From Pleurodeles waltl (Eukaryota > Chordata > Amphibia > Caudata > Salamandridae): a stretch of 64,000 bases of DNA. The notes beneath the pieces are model-generated. The model had not been told where the DNA came from, searched no databases, and saw nothing but the letters and a program-made list of their open reading frames with translations. Below are positions 44,331-54,417 of this stretch, piece by piece. Each line of letters begins with the position of its first letter. The first letter of the stretch is position 1. The DNA lies in contig NC_090440.1 of assembly GCF_031143425.1 (NCBI RefSeq), forward strand, positions 344,392,344 through 344,456,343. Reading direction: 5' to 3'. The translations under genes and the position numbers were made by a program.

Positions 44331-45018
44331 TGTTTTTTGTATTTTATTCTTCTTGATTGTGATTGAAGAGATATTCTTTGGAAGTAGATTTGTCTTTGTC
44401 TTTGTGTGAGAAGTTCTCTTATTCCCAGATCACATCAAAATTTAAATCCATAAGGACACTTATCTGGTTGAGGGACCAGAGATCAAAGGCCATTGCACCG
44501 GGCAATAATATCCTGTTTTCCTCAATCATTGGTTGTAAATATAATTAATATTTAATCATTTATAATTAAATAAATTTTCAATAATTTTATAATTTGCTTA
44601 TCTCCAATAATGTAAAATCGGATTTCGTCACCCCTAAACCTTTTGCCTTCCTCCTTCTCTTTTCTGATCTCATTTTTGTTGACTCTAGGACTCTGAGCAC
44701 TTTACCACTGCTAATCAGTGCTAAAGTGCATATGCTCTCTCCTTAAAACATGGTGACATGGATGGAACTGAAAGTGGACCTTGTACACTTCTAAGCCACT
44801 CTTTGAAGTCTCCCCCACTTCAAAGGCATATTTGGGTATTTCTGAGTTGGTCTCTGACCCTACCAACTCAAACACTTCTGAGGTAGACACTCTACTTCAT
44901 CAAGACACTTCCTGGAGAAGAAACCTGAACCAGAACCTGCAACCTGCCAAGAAGAACTGCCTGACTGCCCAAATGACTTGCCTCCTGTTCCCTGAAGTCT
45001 CAGAACCAAAAAGACTTA
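44331..45018 (+). other. Left part of an LTR-like repeat; start not located
   Basis: From about 44640 the sequence looks continuous with the LTR-like repeat ending at 47086 (GCACTTTACCACTGC / GTGCTAAAGTGC inverted pair at 44697-44733). The AT-rich part before that has no recognisable feature. Confidence 0.35.
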
Positions 45019-45572
45019 GGGGGTCATTCTAACTTTGGCGGGCGGCAGAGGCCGCCCGCCAAAGTTCCCCCAACAGAATACCGCTACGCGGTCAGAAGAC
45101 CGCTGCGGTTATTCTGTGTTTCCCGCTGGGCTGGCGGGCGACCGCCAGAAGGCCGCCCACCAGCCCAGCGGGAAACCCCTTCCCACGAGGAAGCCGGCTC
45201 CGAATGGAGCCGGCGGAGTGGGAAGGGTGCGACGGGTGCAGTAGCACCCGTCGCGATTTTCAGTGTCTGCATGGCAGACACTGAAAATCATTTAGGGGCC
45301 CTCTTACGGGGGCCCCTGCAGTGCCCATGCCACTGGCATGGGCACTGCAGGGGCCCCCAGGGGCCCCACGACACCCCTCACCGCCATCCTGTTCCTGGCG
45401 GTCACAACCGCCGCCATGGAGGATTCCTCAGGGCAGCGGAAAACCGGCGGGAGACCGCCGGTTTTCAGTTTCTGACCGCGGCCATACCGCCGCGGTCAGA
45501 ATGCCCTTGGGAGCACCGCCAGCCTGTTGGCGGTGCTCCCGCGGTCGTTGAGCCAGGGTCAGAATGACCCCC
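45019..45572. mobile_element. 554-bp Harbinger MITE, TTA target duplication
   Basis: Ends GGGGGTCATTCTAAC and inverted GGGGGTCATTCTGACC; TTA at 45016-45018 and 45573-45575. It is the reverse-orientation twin of 9083-9636, with the same length and the same hairpins (CGACGGGTGC...GCACCCGTCG, CAGTGTCTGC...GCAGACACTG). The two ends carry different inner motifs (CTAACTTTGG against CTGACCCTGG). Confidence 0.93.
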
Positions 45573-46144
45573 TTAATCTCTGCAAGAAGAACTCCTGGTG
45601 CAGCGAAAATCGATGCACAGCCTGCATCGTAGTGAATAAATTCACCACACGCTGAGCCGGAACGACGCAGATCGACTTCGAGAAGAGAATATCGACGCAG
45701 CGCCAGCGTAGCAACTGGAAATTTAACGCACGGCCCACTGGATCGATGCACAGCCGAGCCGGAATGACGCAGCCCAACTTCCAGAGAGGAATCGACGCAG
45801 CGCCTGCTGTTCGGTAGAAATTTTCTACGCAATGCCCACTGGATCAATGCAGCCCCTGTGACTTTGTCCTGTCAGCACTGGATTCCAATGCATTGTCCCC
45901 AGGGCGTCCGAAAAACATGCAACCCGAAGAGGATCCAAGACCAAGCGCCGGAAATCAATGCAAAGCCTTCCCTGCGTGGAAAATAAACGATGCATCGTCA
46001 TGTGTGGCCCGAGAAATCAGTGCACACCTCCCTGTGTTCCACGCATCTCCTCCTCTGCGGTTCCTTGTGGAGTTTTTGCCCGCAAACCATGCAGTTTGTG
46101 CTTGTAAGAGACATTTGTTGCTTTTAAGAGACTAAAGACACTTT

Positions 46145-46763
46145 GGATCTCATTTCAATCTTGGCGGTCGGACGAGGCCGACCGCCAAGGCTGAACCGCC
46201 AGTCGGCATTTGGACATCCCGGATGGACCAGCGGGTGGAAGCAGAGTTTCCGCCTAACGGCCCAGCGGGGATGTCAGCTGTAACATTGCAGCCAGCTCCT
46301 AATGGAGCCGGCCGTAATGTGGCGGTGCGGCGGGTGCAGCAGCACCGTCACGCTTTTCACTGTCTGCGAGGCAGACAGTGCAAATCGCGACGGGCAGTGC
46401 CTGGGGGCTCCTGCACTGCCCATGCCAAGTGCATGGGCATTGCAGGGGCCCCTAGGGGCCCACCACTCCCCTTACCACCAGCCTTTCCATGGCGGTGTCT
46501 ACCGCCATGGACAGCCTGGTGGTAAGGGGAATCAAAATCCCCAGGGCAGCGCTGCAAGCAGCGCTGCCCTGGCAGATTCTGACCGCCGGGACATCCATGG
46601 CGGTAAACCGCCGGGACATCCATGGCGGTAAACCGCCGGGACATCCATGGTGGTAAACTGCCGGACCCGGCGGTGTGACCGCGGCGTTACCGCCGCGGTC
46701 ATAATATGGCGATGCGTACCGCCAGCCTGTTGGCGATACGAGTGCCACTTTGTAATGAGGCCC
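46145..46763. mobile_element. 619-bp Harbinger MITE, TTT target duplication
   Basis: Left end GGATCTCATTTCAATC, right end inverted GGGCCTCATTACAAAG, TTT at 46142-46144 and 46764-46766. Inside: CACTGTCTGCGAGGCAGACAG, CCATGGCGGTGTCTACCGCC and a ~26-bp tandem motif with CCGGGACATCCATGG repeated three times (46585-46650). Same family as 9083 and 45019. Confidence 0.87.
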
Positions 46764-47086
46764 TTTAGATCATTTTTACAGTGATATCTCAGCATATATC
46801 TATTGTATTTTAATCGTTTTGACCTGCATCTTATCGGATAAATAATATATATTTTTCTAAACACTGTGTGGTGTATTTTTGTGGTGTTCTACTGTGTTAT
46901 TGCATGATTTATTGCACAAATACTTTACACATTGCCTTCTAAGTTAAGCCTGACTGCTCCGTGCCAAGCTACCAGAGGGTGGGCACAGGATAATTTGGAT
47001 TGTGTGTGACTCACCTTGACTAGAGTGAGGGTCCTTACCTGGACAGGGGGTAACCTGACTGCGGACCAAAGAACCCATTTCTAACA

Positions 47087-47738
47087 TATATACTGTGCTC
47101 CCTAAGGAAAAATTGTCATGACCTCTCCTCCTCTAATGTGATTATTCATTATGCTAGAGACTAATGGCAAAACAACATCCAAAGATTCTCAGAGCTCCTC
47201 TCTTTGATCACAAATAACAAACATACTTGTGTTACAACCAATTCTTGCACCTTTTGGACTCCCTTGCTGCCGTCATAGTCACTTATAAAAATAATTTAGA
47301 AGAATTATCTAGGCAGGGTTACTCTCTATAAAAATATGGTGATGTAATTTTCTAAACTGAAAAGGAAACAAGAAACCACATTTATTTATACCTCTCCTCA
47401 TGGGACAGCAGACAGCAATAATTCATCAGCTAGAATGGTCACTTTATCCCGACGTCAGTTGTCAGCAGCAACAGAACAGTGCAGAACTCGGGCTGCACAT
47501 AGGACAAGTCAGCAGTTCAGAATTAGTTGGGCAGATTAGTACTGAACAGCATACATGAATGGCACGATTAAGACTAAGATGAAACTCATCAGGGGACGTG
47601 GAGAAGACAGGGAATGACAGCAGCAGACTTGACAGGAGTAGTCTATCTCCAACCAAACTCCAACATGAACTAACTTCAGATTTCCAAAGTTCTTTAGTAA
47701 TTAGAAATATTCACAATCCATCAATAGGTCCTTTAGGT
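47087..47738. other. No gene recognised
   Basis: AT-rich sequence between the LTR-like repeat and a hAT-type MITE; possibly the left flank or LTR of the ERV that reads toward it. No motif decides this. Confidence 0.3.
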
Positions 47739-47963
47739 CAGTGGTTCCCAACTTGTGGTCTGGGGACCCCTGGGTGTCTGTGAAGCCTCCTCAGGGAGTC
47801 TGCAACTGCATGGAAAATTAAATATAATTAACAGATTAGGTCCCCAGCTTTCAGTAATGGCTCAGTAGGGGTCCCTGGGTTCCAATAATGATTCAGTGGG
47901 GGTCCCCGGGTTCCAGTAAAGATAAAGTGGGGTCCACAGATGTCAAAAGGTTGGGAACCACTG
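47739..47963. mobile_element. 225-bp hAT-type MITE with perfect 8-bp target duplication
   Basis: Ends CAGTGGTTCCCAAC and its exact inverted copy GTTGGGAACCACTG, with CTTTAGGT at 47731-47738 and 47964-47971. The CAGTGGTTC terminus and 8-bp duplication are typical of hAT elements. An internal GGGGTCCC(T/C)GGGTTCCA motif is repeated. Non-coding. Confidence 0.93.
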
Positions 47964-47971
47964 CTTTAGGT

Positions 47972-49215
47972 GGTCTCTTTTCTACATACAAATTCAATGT
48001 CCAATGGCTGGTGGTGGTGCCATCATGTTTGCAACTATTCTGATTTTCTCAGTAAAAGTGCAAATTCATTTAAATGATTTCACACAGTTAAGACAAAATA
48101 CTATATTATCTAATTATTTGAAACATCAGGGTTCTCTTACAAGATACACAAACTAAGATAAGACAGTTCAACTGAGAATCATGAGTTTCCTGTCTTGTTC
48201 AACAGCTAGAACAAACATTGATACATAATCAATACTGAAACATGTTCTTCACCTTCAATACAATAGGACATTCAATATTACATCAGCAACCTAGGAAAAT
48301 AATTCAGGTCAGGGGGAACAGAATAGGCAAGTACTTGTCCTATGCTGCTACAAAATGAATCTTTCAGGCCTAGTCAAGCTATGAAAAAAACCCTAATACA
48401 CATTAATACAACTAATATATTACCAAAACCTACTGCAAACCTTGCAATTCAATTCAAATATGCAAAGCAAATTATTTAATTGCACACAATATTTACAACA
48501 TGTTAGAGCAGTTTTAAATGTGCATTTATTTTTCTGCACAAATGCAACACATTAATAAAGCCGTTTTAAATCAATATAAGTACGATTAATTCATGTTCAT
48601 TTAATACTTCAATTCAATATCCATCTTAATAAGAATGCTCTTAATGTTAGCTTATATTAGTACTTCATTTAATATAAATGCAAAATCTCTTGTTAAATGT
48701 GATGTCTAATACGAATGGCGACCACATGTTCCACCATAATTCAAATGTGCACATTTTACATTTCTACATTATTTTCTCTGTTAGGCTTTTAAGTGCAAGT
48801 TAATTAGTCGCCAAATCCTATGCCACCAGTATATTAATAACATTTGATATCTCTCAGCTCCTCCTCTGACGGCAATCTATGCCCTCACAAATGAACTTTG
48901 TAATTTAAAATGAGACAAATCAAAGCCTTGTAGTTCGATAACACATAGATCAAGGTCTGCGATAATTGTTAATACTCTTCATTGTCTGATAATACCTGTT
49001 TCTCATATTCTCCATTTCAATGTTTTCCCTCCTCTATCTATTATGTACTCTTTAACTCTTCCAGAAATTGTAAGCCTTGTAAAATCCAAGTGTACAATGT
49101 ATGCACACTGTCACAATCAATAAAGGTTTCAGGATCATTCACACAAATCCAATTCCTAAATCTCCAAACCAAGATCCTACCTTTGAGAATCCTTCACCTA
49201 CTCCTAAATCTTTGT
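47972..49215. other. No gene; probably the 3' part of the ERV
   Basis: AT-rich sequence downstream (minus strand) of the env transmembrane region. The 3' end and LTR of the retrovirus should lie here, but I found no paired LTR to prove it. Confidence 0.3.
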
Positions 49216-49578
49216 CTACCTCTGGTCATTTAAGTCATTATTTAGACTTGTCAGATTAGATAGGTATCTCCTTATCTCCTTACTGTTGTCTGGAAGGTAA
49301 GTACAGCAGTGCTGTGACTTTAAAATTGGACAGACTCTGCCTTCCTTTGCTAAAATAATGTCTAATGCAAGGCGATTCTGCAAAATCATAGACCTTGCTG
49401 CAACCGTTTCTGTGTTCATTATGAGAATTGCACCTGAAAAATCAGTTGACATTTTATGTACAATTGTTGATAACCTCTTTATCTTGATGTCATTCAAGAT
49501 CATAGCCACTGATGGAATAAGAGCTAAAACAAAATCTCCAGTTATCTGTGAACTACTTGCTCTTCTTTTAAATCTCAC
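49216..49578 (-). pseudogene. ERV env, transmembrane subunit fragment
   Basis: Minus-strand fragment with a retroviral transmembrane pattern: a heptad-like helical stretch, an NRLALDIILAKEG motif (the conserved segment before the Cys loop) and a closely spaced Cys/Cys-Cys group. This type is found in gamma/epsilon-like retroviruses. The membrane anchor is not apparent in this frame. It is a relic fragment, not a working gene. Confidence 0.7.
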
Positions 49579-50462
49579 TTTAAGTCTTTCAATCCCTTTA
49601 GGAATGATCAGTGTTGACTTCTTGGTAGATTTTTGGAAAAAACTGTCCTAAATAACACATGCCATACTAACCTTTCGGCAACTTGTAATAAGCATTCTTA
49701 CCACAGATGTAATACACACCAGGTACATTTAGCATAAAATCTCACACACTCTTAAACAAAAACACATGTCTGCATTCGCTTGTCTCCACAAACTTATTGT
49801 CAGCTTTCAATTGCAGTCTATCTATATACAAAGCTTCCCTACATGTTGCCAATTTAAAGCTTAGCGTCTTTGTGTATCAGGTGTGTTGTGAACTGTTTTC
49901 TTCTTGATAACTATACCCCATCTATCTTTTCTTTCATTGCCTTTCTTCTTTCATCTACTTGATTAATGAACTCTTTTTCTAGCTGTGTAAGAAAACATGC
50001 TAAGTTATCCCAGTGTGTATATGCTGTGCCAAATGTTAATGTTGTTCAAAGAACCCACCAACTACATCGATGTTCGTAACCTTTGCAATGCTGCTCAAAT
50101 ACTGAGAACTGGGAACAAAAGAGAAAACTCTTTAGAATAGAAATACCGAATGTATTCTTGGTTGTACAAACAAGTTAATAAGAAACTGAAAACTAATTCC
50201 ATATGTCAATGGTAAACTGTAATAAGTGATTCCTCTTGTACCGATGAAGGAATTTGTGAACACACATAAAAATCTCGCACATACATACATTGAGTCCACA
50301 GAATCATAAAACAAACTATAATAAACATTGGAAGACAAATCTACCTTTGTGTCATCTAAATGAAGCAATCCCTCATCCTTATAGAACTTATGCTGCTTGG
50401 ATGTTGTCATTCTCTGTACTGGAGTTGCTGTGCTTTGCACCCATCCTTTCATTAAGCACTAA
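49579..50462 (-). pseudogene. ERV env, probable surface-subunit region, broken
   Basis: Lies between the transmembrane fragment and the Harbinger derivative that interrupts env. Open frames are short (for example 50452-50132) and assignment rests on position between env parts, not on a recognised motif. Confidence 0.35.
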
Positions 50463-51467
50463 GGTGGTCATTACAACCTCGGCGGTCTTTTTACAAGACC
50501 GCCGAGGGACCGCCGTGCTGAAGACCGCCAGTGCATGTGGTTTTCCGCTCGGCGCATTATGACCGCTGGCAGCCCTCCGTCCTTTTCCGGATGGAGAGCC
50601 ACCAGCAGCCATAATGGTGGACGGCGAGGAAGTGGAGGTAGCTCCACCTTCACCGCCCCGTCAACAGAACACTGCCCACCGAATCACATCCTGTTATTCG
50701 GCGTGGCGGTGTTCTGTTGATGGGGTGCTGGTGGCAGAGCTGCCCCCATGGATCCCGTCCCCTCCCGGAGGATCAACAGACCAGGTAAGTTGATCGTCCG
50801 TTAGGGGAGGGGGTGTTGGGGGTGTTGTGTGATGTGTGGCTGCATGGGGGTGTGCGTGTGTGTATGTAGAGGGTGTGTGTGAGTGCGTGTATGCATGCGG
50901 GGTGTTGTGTGTTTGGAAATTAGTGCGTGTCTGTATGTATGTATGTCTGTATGGATGTGTGCGTGTATGTCTGAATGTGGGTGTGTGCGTATGACTGTGT
51001 GTCTGGCTGTTGGCATGTATGTTGGTGTGTGTGCGGGTATGTGTGTTGGTGGTGCCTGTGTGCCTGTAGGGTGTGAATCTGTAATGTAATGTTGGGGGTA
51101 GGGGTGGGGAGGGGGGGGGGGGGTCCTGCCACCTTTGGGGGTGGCAAGGTGGCAGGGGGTGTAGGGGAAGGACTCAGGGTGGGGGTGGGGGGTGGGGGAG
51201 ACCCCTATCAGTGCCAGGGAAGGAATTCTCTGGCACTGATAGTTCTCACCGCCATGGATTTCATGGCGGTTCCTAACCCCATGAAATCCATGGCGGCCAG
51301 CCGGGTCATGATACCGCCGGTGGTATTGTGACGACCGCCGGGCTGGAGACCCTAGTCTCCAGCCCAGCGGTCGTCTCCGCCCTAGTGGTCGGATCGGAGA
51401 AGTGGCGGATGACCATGGCGGTAACCGCCATGGTCATAATTCCAAAATTTTTACCGCCAGCCTGTTG
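50463..51467. mobile_element. Harbinger derivative inserted in ERV env
   Basis: Left end GGTGGTCATTACAACC preceded by TAA. GGCGGT motifs and hairpins are present near both ends (for example GAACACTGCC / GTTCTGTTGATG and ATGGATTTCATGGCGG / AAATCCATGGCGG). The right side stops at ACCGCCAGCCTGTTG without a full inverted repeat, so that end is truncated or changed. The middle holds GT-rich and G-rich simple sequence. Confidence 0.75.
50805..51200 (+). repeat. GT-rich and G-rich simple sequence
   Basis: (GTGTGT/GTATGT)n type tract at 50820-51075, then G runs, the longest at about 51108-51122, and GGGGTGGGGGGTGGGGG near 51180. Several G runs close together could form G-quadruplexes. Open frames here are by-products. 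Confidence 0.85.
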
Positions 51468-51474
51468 CATTCAA

Positions 51475-52014
51475 TAAAACACATACAATCATACATTCTA
51501 TAATTAAATCAATGCTCACATATTTACATTTTACCGTGTTTGGCCAATCCTGATCGCTTATGGTCATTTCCAGAGTGCATTGTCTTTGGTGATAAATTGG
51601 CAAGGTTATTTCATATCTCATTTCAATGCAATTTGAAGTTCCAGAATGATTAACTGGATTATCACGGTCAAAGCAAAAGGCCATAAGTTTGTTCTCACAT
51701 TCATTTGTGACTAAATAGATCCATTCAAGTAAAGAAAATTTGCAACTTGGCACTCTTTTCCTTTTCGTTTTCCTTACAGCACCATCTTCATCTTCACTCT
51801 GATTTGACTCTTTTACTGTTTCCGTTATTGATGGGAGTTTTTCAGCAATCAGTTCATGTGTAGTTGCAGGCCATTTATCTCCTTTCACAGTTCTCTTTTT
51901 GGGTGCAACTGAGTTCACAATGTTTGCTGTGCTGGCAGGATTCAGTTGACTTTGACTTTGCTCCCCTCCAGTTTTGTCTGCATGCAGGCTGCTTGCACCT
52001 TCATCACTTTGCAT
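51475..52014 (-). pseudogene. ERV env, amino-terminal part (tentative)
   Basis: Minus-strand open frame of 187 codons, the last ones in the inserted element. It lies just after the integrase end, where env should begin, and contains a basic KRKR stretch. I recognise no firm motif, so env identity is inferred from position. The Harbinger derivative cuts it at about 51470. Confidence 0.45.
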
Positions 52015-52111
52015 GATTTCTGTTTAGGCCACTTGTTCAGTCCTCAAAGCTTGGTCAAGCTGAAAGCCTTCTTCATATGCATTTACTCTTGCAGGATCAT
52101 ACTCTGTGTTT

Positions 52112-52417
52112 TCAAAAGGACACAGAACTTTGCGTGTTTGGCTCACGTGAACCCAGTTCAGAAGACCAGCACACTTCACAGCTGTTGTCGTCATCAAAAT
52201 AACAAAATGGTCCTTTCCACCTTGGCTCTAGGCAAGTCTTCCTGACATGTTTCTTGACTAAAATCAAATTTCCAGCCTCCAAGCTGTGACACTGTTCTTG
52301 AGCCGTTTGAACTGTTGCTGTTTTAACCTGATGAGACAATCTCTCTGTGTAACTGGGGGATACAATTGCGTATTGCTGTAACTCTCTCTCTGTATACTTT
52401 CCTTGCACCTTTCTCAA
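52112..52417 (-). pseudogene. ERV integrase carboxyl end
   Basis: Minus-strand fragment with SLEAGNLILVKKH and LEPRWKGPF, the typical carboxyl-terminal DNA-binding region of gammaretrovirus-like integrases. A frame change follows. RNase H and the integrase catalytic core should lie between this and the RT but are missing (only about 65 bases separate them), so a large deletion has occurred. Confidence 0.8.
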
Positions 52418-52481
52418 TTTGGTGACAAAAATATTTTACTTCTTTCTGACAATACTGTAACTTGGCAGGGGAACATTTAGG

Positions 52482-53299
52482 TCAGTTTTCACTGAAATGA
52501 GTCATTAACGCTATGTTATCTTGTCTGCAAGCTTCTCGCTTATTGGACGCTATCATGAGGTCTTCAATGTACTGCACTACAGCAGACAGAAATTTCATGT
52601 TCAAACACTCTAAATTATTTTTCAAACTTTGATTAAAAATGGACGGAGATTCTGAAAAACTCCTGTGGAGAATGGCACCATGAATACACACAGATGCCAA
52701 ATCAAAATGTGAAAAGAAATTGACTATCCTCATGTAAAGGCACCTAGATAAATGCATGTGACAAATCGATAACTGAAATCCACTGTGCTTTCCAAGAATC
52801 TGAAATAAAATCACTGTTGGATTTGGCACTGTGGGACGAAAGGATACCACAATTTCATTCATCTTTCAAAATCCTGAACTATTTGATATTTTCCACTTGG
52901 CTTTTGCAGTCCCATAATTAGTGAGTTATATGGGCTGCCCATCACTTCTTTTAAAACTCCCTGCTCAACTAAGTTTGCAATTACTGGTGCAATTCCCTCT
53001 ATCACTTCTGTGGTCATCTTATAGTATGGCATTCTGGGGAAAACTGCATTTGGCTTTACAGTCACTTTGACTAGTTGAACACCATGTATAAGTCCAATAT
53101 CCTTTCTAGAGAGATTCCAAACTCTCAGCTTTACTGTGTCACGTGATTCATCAGGCAAGTCTTTAACTGTCATGGCAGGAAACAATATAATGAGAGGGAA
53201 TATCTCATCATTTTGACTGGAAATCTCATCATAACTATTTTTGTGGATTGCTATTCCTTCATGAGTACAAGTAATGGAGCATCTTAATTTACATAGCAA
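52482..53299 (-). pseudogene. ERV reverse transcriptase
   Basis: Two overlapping minus-strand frames (53299-52859 and 52862-52482). The first has GVLKEVMGSPYNSLIMGL and LQKPSGKYQIVQDF, the entry region of retroviral RT. The second has ESPSIFNQSL and VVQYIEDLM, where the catalytic YIDD/YVDD motif has become YIED. A frame change between them and the altered catalytic site show it is not functional. Confidence 0.85.
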
Positions 53300-53344
53300 A
53301 TCTCTTCCTAACAGACTTACAGGACTAGAATCACAGACAACAAA

Positions 53345-53686
53345 TCAGTGCAGGTCCTCAAATGTTCCTATTTTAACTGGAAGGGGCTCTGTAATGGGAT
53401 TTACCAAATGATGGTTTGGTACTCCTACAACCTGAACTGTCCTTCCTGAAAGGCGAACATTAGGGACTTCTACAGACCTGACAGTAGAACGAATTGCTCC
53501 AGAGTCAACCAGGAATGAGACATCATGACCCATAACACTTGCATTCACATAGGGACCATGTGATTCTGACACTACTAAGGAAGCCAACACACATTCTTCC
53601 TCTTCTAAACTCTTACTCATATATTCCACACTCATCCCATCATCACTGAAATCATTCAATAGGTATTGTGTGTTTAACTCATTCAC
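53345..53686 (-). pseudogene. ERV protease
   Basis: Minus-strand frame with FLVDSGAIRSTV, the aspartic protease active-site pattern (D-S/T-G-A), followed by GRTVQVVGVPN. It is in the expected gag-protease-RT order. An extra stop lies between this and the RT frame. Confidence 0.8.
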
Positions 53687-53749
53687 ATTTGCATTTGTTC
53701 TTTGGTTCGTGTTCTACTGAGAGACCATTACCTGTTGCTGTACATTTGG

Positions 53750-54412
53750 AGCTTGTGGTATCTGCATTTGCTGTGAGGCTTGAATTTGATATTAGGGAAA
53801 TTGTACTTGTTTCTCAGGAACCTGAATTTCTACTGCTCCAGTAGGAACATTCATCGTTTGATTTTGGGGTCTTTGATTTTGAAGCTGACTGTTGTCAACC
53901 ATCTGCACAACATCACCACCTTGCACCAAATTATTTACATTGCTAAAGGGGCGCTCCTTTTTCCAATATCCAACATTGCTATTCGCATGAAGGGAAGCAT
54001 TTTCTTCATGATCTGAACATCAGCCACATTCGCATTTGGATCTATTTGAATTCCACGACTGCTTCTTCAGTGCGGGGGCACCATATTTCCTTGCTGCTGT
54101 GTTCCCTGCATTCCTCTTGCACTCACCATTCCCTGCGAACCCTGCATACCTGCTGCTTGGGCAGACTTGATTTGCATCACCTCCGCCTTTTCCCTTATCT
54201 GTTTCTGCTTCAATTCCATTTCATCACTACAATATTTTGTGTAATGCAATATTTCATCAATCGGCTTTCCTTGCCAGCAAATCAAATGATTCTGAATCAT
54301 ATGTACTAATTTCAGGCTTCAGTGATTGAGCAAACCTAAACACAAAATGAATCATGTCTCTTTTTTCAATAATCTCTGTACTACTGTACTGCTTGAATGC
54401 TTGCAACAATCT
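53750..54412 (-). pseudogene. ERV gag, carboxyl part
   Basis: Minus-strand fragments with ERLLQAFKQYSSTEIIEKRD and FRFAQSLKPEI, then GKPIDEILHYTKYCSDEMEL and a Gln/Gly/Met-rich stretch, as in retroviral capsid ends and spacer. It is interrupted at 54417 by a solo LTR; gag continues beyond it at 57095. Confidence 0.75.
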
Positions 54413-54417
54413 CTCAT

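Larger units (their letters stand above)
44640..47086 (+). mobile_element. LTR-like repeat carrying two Harbinger miniature elements
   Basis: After removing the insertions at 45019-45572 and 46145-46763 the three remaining pieces read as one element ending CCCATTTCTAACA at 47086. It contains CAGCGAAAATCGATGCACAGC and related CGATGCAG/CGACGCAG motifs (45600-45990). No coding region is visible. I did not find the left TG end or a target duplication, so LTR identity is a working assumption. Confidence 0.45.

Noticed and set aside
50883..51147. Frames with Cys/Val/Met or His/Thr repeats
   Set aside because: They come from GT-rich simple sequence.
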